This document shows, in pieces, positions 35,612 to 42,408 of a stretch of 51,172 nt of DNA. The stretch is from Bacteroidales bacterium (GTDB lineage Bacteria > Bacteroidota > Bacteroidia > Bacteroidales > JAFGHD01): NCBI GenBank assembly GCA_016927695.1, contig JAFGME010000085.1, forward strand, positions 1 through 51,172, given 5' to 3'. Position 1 is the stretch's first letter; each line of letters starts with the position of its first letter. Made by a program: the position numbers and the translations under genes. The notes below the pieces were generated by a model, which searched no databases, had not been told where the DNA came from, and was given only the letters and a program-made list of their open reading frames with translations.

Positions 35612-38600
35612 ATGAAAAAAATTCTATTAATGGCAACCTTTGTAGTTGCAGGTTTAAGCTGGACATTAGGCCAGAACACCATTGATGATCCGTTTTTTGA
35701 TCATGTACCTTTCATTGGTGCCATCGGCGCGGATGACTGGACTTCGGGCTGGAGCGAATTTGACCCGCAGAACGCTGTTTACAGCCCTACGACCGTAAAC
35801 ATTCCTGCAGGAAACATCACTTCGGATGTGACCTGGTCATCAGGAACCTCCCCGGTGCTTGGCGCCGCATCTTTCAGCAACTCTTACCTTCAGGATCCTT
35901 TTTACGATGTGGTAACTTATTGCGGCGCTTTTGGAAGTACCGACTGGACTGCAGGCTGGTCTGAATTTGACCCGCAAAATGCAGTGTATCCTCCCACCAC
36001 TACCGTAATTCCCGGTGGAGACATCACCACAAACCAGACCTGGACCTCCGGAAATGTTTATCTCCTGAATGGCTGGGTGTATGTTAAAGCGGGAGTTGTG
36101 CTCACCATACAGGCAGGCACCATCATCCGTGGCGACAAAACCAATCAGGGAGCGCTTGTCATAGAAAGAGGCGCCCAGCTTATTGCACAGGGCACTGCTG
36201 CCCAACCCATTGTTTTTACTTCCAACCAGGCTGCCGGAAGTCGCGATTACGGCGATTGGGGCGGTGTTGTCATTTGTGGCAATGCAGCCATTAACGTACC
36301 CGGAGGTACTGCTATCATTGAAGGAGGACTCGGAGCTGTTTTTGGCGGCGGAGCTACGCCAAATGATAATGATAACTCAGGTATCCTTAATTATGTAAGG
36401 ATCGAATTCCCCGGTATTGCATTCTCTCCAAATAATGAGATTAACGGCCTTACCATGGGTGGCGTCGGCAGGGGAACACAGATTGACTATGTACAGGTTT
36501 CTTATTCCGGCGATGATTCTTACGAGTGGTTCGGCGGAACGGTGAACGCCAAGCATCTTATTGCCCTCAGGGCCCTTGACGATGATATGGACTCTGATCT
36601 CGGTTTTACCGGCAAGGTTCAGCATGTGGTTATCCTCAGGGATCCGGCACAGGCTGACGTTTCCGGCTCCAGGGCTTTTGAATCGGACAACGATGCGGCA
36701 GGATCCTCCAACACTCCCCTCACCAAACCTGTATTTTCAAATGTAAGTGTTTTCGGTCCAAAAGTAAACTCAGGCACAACCATAAACTCCAATTATTCTG
36801 AGGTGGCCAACATCAGGCTGAATTCATCATGCAGCATTTTTAATTCCATCCTTGCAGGCTGGAAAAAAGGGCTCAGAATTGATGGCGCTGCTTCAAAGGC
36901 CAATGCAACCAACAACATCCTCAGAATTGAAAATACATTTGAAGCCGGAATGGTAACCAATTTCCAGTCCTCTTTTGAAGAGAATTATTTCCTGACCCCT
37001 TTCAGGAACAACAGCCTTCTTACCAATAATACCTCCCTCAATATAGCCGATCCCTTTAACCTTACCAATCCAAACTTCCTTCCGCTGGTGGGATCAAATG
37101 TTTTCCTTCTCGACGGCTGGGTATATGTGAAATCAGGCGCAACGGTTACCATTGACCCGGGTACAATAATCCGTGGAAGTAAAGCCAACCAGGGAGCCCT
37201 GATTATTGAAAGAGGAGCTAAACTTATTGCAGAAGGCACTGCCAATGCACCCATCGTTTTCACTTCAAACCAGGGAGCTGGAAGCCGTGACTATGGCGAC
37301 TGGGGCGGTGTTTTGGTTTGTGGCAATGCAGCCATCAATGTTCCGGGCGGAACGGCCATCATTGAAGGCGGCACGGGAGCCGTGTATGGCGGTGGCACAA
37401 CCCCAAATGATAATGACAACTCAGGCGTTATAAAGTATGTGCGTATCGAGTTTCCAGGTATCGCTTTTTCTCCGAACAATGAAATCAACGGTCTTACCAT
37501 GGGCGGAGTAGGTAAAGGAACGGAAATTGACTATGTTCAGGTTTCCTACTGCGGCGATGACTCTTTTGAATGGTTCGGCGGTGCGGTTAATGCGAAACAT
37601 CTCATTGCTCTGCGCAGCCTTGATGATGATTATGACACTGATCTCGGTTTTACCGGTATGGTTCAATACGCCATTTCCCTGAGGGATCCTGCACAGGCTG
37701 ACGTATCGGGTTCACGTTGTTTCGAATCTGACAATGATGCCGCAGGCTCTTCCAACACACCACAAACCAGGCCCGTTTTTTCAAATGTAAGTTCTTTCGG
37801 TCCGCTTCCTACTCCGTCTACTCCTATTAATACAAATTATAAGGAGTCAATGAACATCCGTCTGAATTCGGCAACCAATGTGTATAATTCAGTTTTTGCA
37901 GGGTGGCCCAAGGGATTAAAAATCGACGGTGCAGCATCACAGCAGAATGCCACAAACAACATCCTGAGAATGGAAAATACTTTCCTGGCCGGAATGAATA
38001 CTTTCTTTAACTCGGCGTTTGAAGATAATTATTTCTTCTCCACAAGCCCCAACAGGCATAACGATACCTTAGTGAACAATTACCAGATAATGATTACCGA
38101 TCCGTTCAACCTGACCAATCCCGATTTTAAGCCATTGGCAGGTAGTCCTGTTCTTGTCAGGTCATATTGGTGCAAAGAGGTTTCCGGAACCATCACCTAC
38201 GATAATTCGGTGAACAGCCCCCTGGCCAATGTTACGGTAAGTGTAAATGACGGAGCCAAAGGCGTGGTTGCTACCACAACCACCAATGCAAGCGGTCAGT
38301 ATAAATTTGATTACGTATTCGAAGGAAGCTACACTCTTTCCGCTTCTTCCACTGCTTCACACGGCGGTATCAACTCAACAGATGCCCTGCTTATCAGACG
38401 CCACTCCATTGGTCTCACCACTCTGACCGGCCTCAGGCTCACCGGCGCCGATGTTAACTTATCAAGTTCTGTGAACAGCACTGATGCGCTGCTGGTCAGA
38501 AGGCGTTCCATTGGCCTTTCGGTGGGTTCATGGACCATGCCCGACTGGATTTTCGAAAACCCGGCCATAACCATCACCAATTCGAATGTTTCACAGAATT

Positions 38601-38653
38601 TCTTAGGCTTGTGCTCCGGTGATGTTAACGGTTCCTATACTCCTGCTGAATAA
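35612..38653 (+). CDS. Large tandem beta-helix protein with degenerate dockerin-like tail (D)
   Basis: A 1013-residue exported protein. After the signal peptide, two short related segments (SGWSEFDPQNAVYSPTT, AGWSEFDPQNAVYPPTT) lead into two long beta-helix repeats, about residues 133-485 and 489-848. The repeats are highly similar, offset by 348 codons, and share GALVIERGAQLIAQGT / GALIIERGAKLIAEGT and NNEINGLTMGGVG. A carboxypeptidase-regulatory-like module follows (855-915, NSPLANVTVSVND), then a dockerin-like pair, GGINSTDALLIRRHSIGL and VNSTDALLVRRRSIGL, with most calcium ligands replaced, and finally GDVNGSYTP. The repeats are homologous to the lipoprotein at 41051. No T9SS domain is seen, so surface retention may depend on a cohesin protein. 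The ATG at 35612 starts the signal peptide. Confidence 0.83.
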   Translation: MKKILLMATFVVAGLSWTLGQNTIDDPFFDHVPFIGAIGADDWTSGWSEFDPQNAVYSPTTVNIPAGNITSDVTWSSGTSPVLGAASFSNSYLQDPFYDVVTYCGAFGSTDWTAGWSEFDPQNAVYPPTTTVIPGGDITTNQTWTSGNVYLLNGWVYVKAGVVLTIQAGTIIRGDKTNQGALVIERGAQLIAQGTAAQPIVFTSNQAAGSRDYGDWGGVVICGNAAINVPGGTAIIEGGLGAVFGGGATPNDNDNSGILNYVRIEFPGIAFSPNNEINGLTMGGVGRGTQIDYVQVSYSGDDSYEWFGGTVNAKHLIALRALDDDMDSDLGFTGKVQHVVILRDPAQADVSGSRAFESDNDAAGSSNTPLTKPVFSNVSVFGPKVNSGTTINSNYSEVANIRLNSSCSIFNSILAGWKKGLRIDGAASKANATNNILRIENTFEAGMVTNFQSSFEENYFLTPFRNNSLLTNNTSLNIADPFNLTNPNFLPLVGSNVFLLDGWVYVKSGATVTIDPGTIIRGSKANQGALIIERGAKLIAEGTANAPIVFTSNQGAGSRDYGDWGGVLVCGNAAINVPGGTAIIEGGTGAVYGGGTTPNDNDNSGVIKYVRIEFPGIAFSPNNEINGLTMGGVGKGTEIDYVQVSYCGDDSFEWFGGAVNAKHLIALRSLDDDYDTDLGFTGMVQYAISLRDPAQADVSGSRCFESDNDAAGSSNTPQTRPVFSNVSSFGPLPTPSTPINTNYKESMNIRLNSATNVYNSVFAGWPKGLKIDGAASQQNATNNILRMENTFLAGMNTFFNSAFEDNYFFSTSPNRHNDTLVNNYQIMITDPFNLTNPDFKPLAGSPVLVRSYWCKEVSGTITYDNSVNSPLANVTVSVNDGAKGVVATTTTNASGQYKFDYVFEGSYTLSASSTASHGGINSTDALLIRRHSIGLTTLTGLRLTGADVNLSSSVNSTDALLVRRRSIGLSVGSWTMPDWIFENPAITITNSNVSQNFLGLCSGDVNGSYTPAE

Positions 38654-38690
38654 ATCATTATTAGTTAGTAATCAGAAAAAATATAATTTA

Positions 38691-40628
38691 ATGAAAACAA
38701 GAGTTTTGAAAATAATGACGGCGGCATTTATCATGTTTTTCATTGCAGGAACAATAAATGCACAAACCATTGAATTAAGCAGCGCTACCGCTCAGACCGG
38801 AAGCCAGGTAACGATCACTTTATCCACACCTGACGGCCTGTTGAATGTTGGGGCCATGTCGCTATATTTCTTCAATGAGCACACTGTTCTCAGTTATAAC
38901 TCCTGGACAGCCATTGACCCTGACATTGCCGGTGCATTGGTGAACCCTTTTGGTAATATGATGGGTATTTCGTGGATTGCCGGCGGGTTTACAGGAAATG
39001 ATTTTGGACCAGGCGGGATTATGTCAATCACCTTCGATGTGGTGGGTTGTGATGATGTGGCTCTCGATTTTAACCAGGCCATAAGCGAAGTGGTTGATTT
39101 TGATGTGAATCCCATCAGTGTTGCTTTTGTTAACGGCGGAGTCCAGATGACAAGCCTTGCCGTTGTTACCTGGTCAGGCGCTGTGGACAATGCATGGGCC
39201 AATCCGGCCAACTGGACAGAAGGCGTTGTGCCCGGCTGCAATTCGGATGTAACCATTGCACAGTCGGCTAATATACCTGAAATTCCGGCTTCGAAAGCTT
39301 ACTTCTCGGTTTCTTCACTCACCCTCATGCCGGGCGCTGCCCTTACAGTATTGGGTTCGCTCTATATAACTAATGATCTTCACCTTATGTCAGATGCCAT
39401 GGGTACTGCTTCCGTGGTTGAGAACGGCAGCCTTACTGTTGGCGGCAACACTTACGTAGATAGGACATATCCAACCACAACCTGGCATCTGATCTCTTCA
39501 CCTGTTGTCAATGCTCAGGCGGGAATTTATACCGGACGTTATGTTCAGCAGTACATTGAGCCGGTTAATAACTGGTTTGATATCATTCCGACAACAGATC
39601 CTCTGTTTTCCGGTATTGGATATGCCTTCTGGGAGCCTTTCGCAAATGAAATGTTCACCTACAGTGGTGTCCTGAATTCAGGCCCGTGTGCAGTCCCGGT
39701 GACCAATACCGCTACAGCGCCTTTCGGATGGAACCTTCTCGGTAACCCGTTTCCTTCATCACTTGACTGGATGATGGTTGCTGCTGCCAATACAGGTGTT
39801 ATCAACAGCGCTGTTTATTATCTCGATGCAGCCACAGGAATGTTCGTATCATTCAATGGCGGAATGGGTGGCGGTTCACCTTACGTACCCCCGATGCAGG
39901 GCTTCTTTGTCAGTGCAAATTCTCCCATGGGGCAATTCATGGTGGACAACACAATGAGGACACATAACGGACAGAACATTTACTACAAGAACGATTTCAG
40001 CGACATGGTGACCCTCGAAGTGGAAGGCAACGGATACACCGATGCTGCTTACCTCAGGTTCGACAGCGAAGCCACACTCGATTTCGACGGACAGTATGAT
40101 GCTTACAAGCTTTTCTCATGGTTTAATGAAGATGCCCCCCAGATCTACACCAATACCAATGGGACAGACCTCTCGATCAATGTTCTTCCGGAAGTGGATG
40201 TTGTATCTGTGAATTTCAGGGCCGGTGTTTCCGGAACCTACACCATCAGCGCTGATGTGATGGATTTTGCATACCTTGTTCTTGAAGATATGCAAACAGG
40301 AATGGTAACCGACATGCTGACAGATTCCTACACTTTTGATTACAACATCAATGAACCGGCTGAACGCTTTGCTCTCCATTTTGCACCGCTTGCCATACCC
40401 GAGGTCGGCAGCGTAAATGCTCATATTTACGGACAAAACGGCCATATCTGCGTGAATGTTCCAAATCACTTCAGCGGAGATATTCATATCCTCAATTTAA
40501 TGGGACAGGAAATCAGCCATGTTGCTGCAAAGGGTGGAATGAACGTCATTACAGCAGAATCAGGTTATTATCTGGTGAAGTTGGTTGCTGTGAACAGCGT
40601 ACTTACTGAAAAAGTGTACGTGAAATAA
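38691..40628 (+). CDS. Exported cohesin-domain protein with T9SS sorting domain (E)
   Basis: A 645-residue exported protein with the architecture of protein A. Signal peptide IMTAAFIMFFIAGTINAQ, cohesin-like domain about 24-150 (SQVTITLSTPDGLLNVGAMSL, GISWIAGGFTGNDFGPGG, ISEVVDFDVNPISVAF), a central part with WSGAVDNAWANPANWTEGV, WHLISSPVVNAQAG and FGWNLLGNPFPSSLDWM, and a T9SS domain from about 570 (GDIHILNLMGQEISHV, TEKVYVK). The ATG at 38691 is chosen over one inside the previous gene because it gives a normal signal peptide and a 37-bp gap. Co-transcription with the dockerin-like protein D fits a cohesin-dockerin pair. Confidence 0.83.
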   Translation: MKTRVLKIMTAAFIMFFIAGTINAQTIELSSATAQTGSQVTITLSTPDGLLNVGAMSLYFFNEHTVLSYNSWTAIDPDIAGALVNPFGNMMGISWIAGGFTGNDFGPGGIMSITFDVVGCDDVALDFNQAISEVVDFDVNPISVAFVNGGVQMTSLAVVTWSGAVDNAWANPANWTEGVVPGCNSDVTIAQSANIPEIPASKAYFSVSSLTLMPGAALTVLGSLYITNDLHLMSDAMGTASVVENGSLTVGGNTYVDRTYPTTTWHLISSPVVNAQAGIYTGRYVQQYIEPVNNWFDIIPTTDPLFSGIGYAFWEPFANEMFTYSGVLNSGPCAVPVTNTATAPFGWNLLGNPFPSSLDWMMVAAANTGVINSAVYYLDAATGMFVSFNGGMGGGSPYVPPMQGFFVSANSPMGQFMVDNTMRTHNGQNIYYKNDFSDMVTLEVEGNGYTDAAYLRFDSEATLDFDGQYDAYKLFSWFNEDAPQIYTNTNGTDLSINVLPEVDVVSVNFRAGVSGTYTISADVMDFAYLVLEDMQTGMVTDMLTDSYTFDYNINEPAERFALHFAPLAIPEVGSVNAHIYGQNGHICVNVPNHFSGDIHILNLMGQEISHVAAKGGMNVITAESGYYLVKLVAVNSVLTEKVYVK

Positions 40629-40666
40629 TCGGACCGGTTTTAATTACTGTATTAATCTAAAAAATA

Positions 40667-40891
40667 ATGAATATGAAAAAGTGTATCCAGAACATAATGA
40701 TAGCAGCCTTTTTACTGGCAGCTCCGGCAGTAATGCTTGCCCAGAATCCGCCTCATCCCAATGGCGGCAATGCCCCGGGCACCAGTAATACTCCGGTGGG
40801 CGGCGGGTCTCCCATTGACGGAGGGCTCACTTTTATGCTGATCGCAGGTACTGCTTTTGGTTTACGTAAGATCTACAAAGTCAAGAAGTAA
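40667..40891 (+). CDS. Short protein with PIDGG-type C-terminal sorting signal
   Basis: A 74-residue protein made of a signal peptide (IMIAAFLLAAPAVMLAQ), a short Pro/Gly/Asn-rich linker, then GGGSPIDGGLTFMLIAGTAFG, a single hydrophobic span and the basic end KIYKVKK. Motif, membrane span and basic tail recall exosortase-type CTERM signals, and I recall a PID-CTERM group in Bacteroidota. The mature part would be only about 30 residues. It follows protein E by 38 bp and precedes a strong terminator, so belongs to the same unit. An in-frame ATG at 40673 is an equally good start. Its role is unknown. Confidence 0.7.
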   Translation: MNMKKCIQNIMIAAFLLAAPAVMLAQNPPHPNGGNAPGTSNTPVGGGSPIDGGLTFMLIAGTAFGLRKIYKVKK

Positions 40892-40911
40892 CAAACTTTC
40901 TCATTCATCCT

Positions 40912-40947
40912 GCCCCGTTGTGCGCTTTTGCATGACGGGGCTTTTTT
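40912..40947 (+). terminator. Strong intrinsic terminator
   Basis: GCCCCGT (40912-40918) pairs with ACGGGGC (40935-40941), with an inner TGC/GCA pairing, followed by six T (40942-40947). It ends the D-E-PIDGG unit and lies just before the next phased TTAAC element. Confidence 0.88.
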
Positions 40948-40954
40948 GTGAGAA

Positions 40955-41010
40955 TTAACATTATGATAATATTAACTTAAAATTAACTTATTATTAAAGA
41001 CATTCCTTTG
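40955..41010 (+). promoter_or_regulatory. Phased TTAAC element and -7 box before the surface lipoprotein
   Basis: TTAAC at 40955, 40972 and 40983, plus TTAAA at 40994, give spacings of 17, 11 and 11 bases. TTCCTTTG at 41003-41010 is a near -7 box of the same form as the TTACTTTG before TonB receptor 1. The 17/11 order is identical at both sites, which makes a shared regulator likely. Confidence 0.62.
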
Positions 41011-41050
41011 CACCCAAATTCTTTTAATTAATTATTAAAAAACATTAGAA

Positions 41051-42235
41051 ATGAAAAGAGATTTGAGATTAATTGCGTTCTTATTTTCAGCGCTCCTTTT
41101 GGGATTTACAGCTTGTGACAAAGACGATGATGATGATAACGATGACAACAACAATACCAATCAAACGGAGATCATCGTTTCCCAGAACATTTCGGCAAAT
41201 ACCACCTGGACAACCGGCAAGGTATACATCCTCAGCAGCAGGATTTCAGTACTGTCGGGCGTCACACTTACAATCCAGCCCGGTGTCATCGTGAAAGGCG
41301 AGGCGGGAACCGGCGCCAATGCCACGGCTCTTATCATTGCCCGCGGCGGTATGATTATGGCCGAAGGTACGGAAACCCAGCCCATTATCTTCACTTCCAT
41401 TGCAGATGAAATTAAACCCGGTCAGATCGCCAGCCCGAATCTTGATCCCGACCTGAACGGACTCTGGGGCGGAATCCTTGTTCTCGGAACAGCCCCCATC
41501 TCTGCCGATGCCGAGTCAGTCCAGATCGAAGGAATACCCCCTTCCGATCAGAACGGCCTCTACGGCGGAACCGACCCCCAAAGCAACTCAGGCGTGATCC
41601 GCTATGTCTCCATCAGGCACGGCGGCGCCAACATCGGTGAAGGAAACGAAATCAACGGTTTGACATTGGGCGGCGTAGGTTCGGGAACAATAATTGAAAA
41701 TGTGGAAATCATTGCCAACCAGGATGACGGCATTGAATGGTTCGGCGGAACAGTTAATGTGAAAAATGCAATCGTCTGGAATGCCGGCGACGACGCCATC
41801 GATACCGATCAGTCATGGGCAGGGACACTCGATAATTTTATCGTAATCAATCCGGGTGATGAGTGCTTTGAACTGGATGGCCCTGAAGGCACCATGGAAG
41901 CAGGCCACATCATTAAAAACGGATCGGTGAAGGCCGACGACGCCGACGGTCTGGTGGACCTTGACGATAACTCCATCGTTGAAATGATGAATATTTATTT
42001 CTTCAACATCAAAGAAGGGCAGGACTTTGACCTGAATCCGGCCGGCCTAACCGCTACCGCCCTCCAGGCTGTCATTCCCACGGGTTTCACTGTCGCTGAT
42101 TTCTTTACTGAAGGTTCAGATGCTTATGTTACTGCGGTAAATGCCGGCAGCAACACAGTCGGAGCAGATAAAACCAAATTCCAGAACTGGTCATGGGCTG
42201 CAGTTTCAGGAGCGCTTGATGAGGTTACCAAATAA
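41051..42235 (+). CDS. Acidic surface lipoprotein with beta-helix domain (F)
   Basis: A 394-residue lipoprotein. The lipobox LGFTAC gives Cys22, followed directly by DKDDDDDNDDNNN, matching the acidic lipoprotein export signal of Bacteroidota, so it should sit on the cell surface. The mature part is a right-handed beta-helix homologous to each repeat of protein D: TTWTTGKVYILSS, ALIIARGGMIMAEGT, LWGGILVLG, EINGLTLGGVGSGT, IEWFGGTVNVK. It lies 173 bp before TonB receptor 2 and is likely its ligand-capturing partner, in the place a SusD protein would take in a glycan locus. That role is inference, and the ligand is not predictable from sequence. Confidence 0.83.
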   Translation: MKRDLRLIAFLFSALLLGFTACDKDDDDDNDDNNNTNQTEIIVSQNISANTTWTTGKVYILSSRISVLSGVTLTIQPGVIVKGEAGTGANATALIIARGGMIMAEGTETQPIIFTSIADEIKPGQIASPNLDPDLNGLWGGILVLGTAPISADAESVQIEGIPPSDQNGLYGGTDPQSNSGVIRYVSIRHGGANIGEGNEINGLTLGGVGSGTIIENVEIIANQDDGIEWFGGTVNVKNAIVWNAGDDAIDTDQSWAGTLDNFIVINPGDECFELDGPEGTMEAGHIIKNGSVKADDADGLVDLDDNSIVEMMNIYFFNIKEGQDFDLNPAGLTATALQAVIPTGFTVADFFTEGSDAYVTAVNAGSNTVGADKTKFQNWSWAAVSGALDEVTK

Positions 42236-42239
42236 ACTT

Positions 42240-42345
42240 GTTTCCGGTGGTTTTATCCGGAAACCGGAATTACACAATTCGCGCTGAGCGCACGGAACCT
42301 GAATATGCATCCACTGCTTCATGTTTTGTGCAGCCCGGCGCGAAT
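42240..42345. other. Inverted repeats in the gap before TonB receptor 2
   Basis: GTTTCCGG (42240-42247) and CCGGAAAC (42257-42264) form an 8-bp hairpin without a T-run. Further on, ATTCGCGC (42277-42284) can pair with GCGCGAAT (42338-42345). The first could attenuate transcription between lipoprotein and receptor genes, giving different expression levels; the second may be a leader structure. Both are unproven. Confidence 0.4.
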
Positions 42346-42408
42346 GCTGTTTCATGTTTATAATCATTAAAGTTTTCATTGTCATATTTCTGAGCAACAA
42401 TAAGGGTT

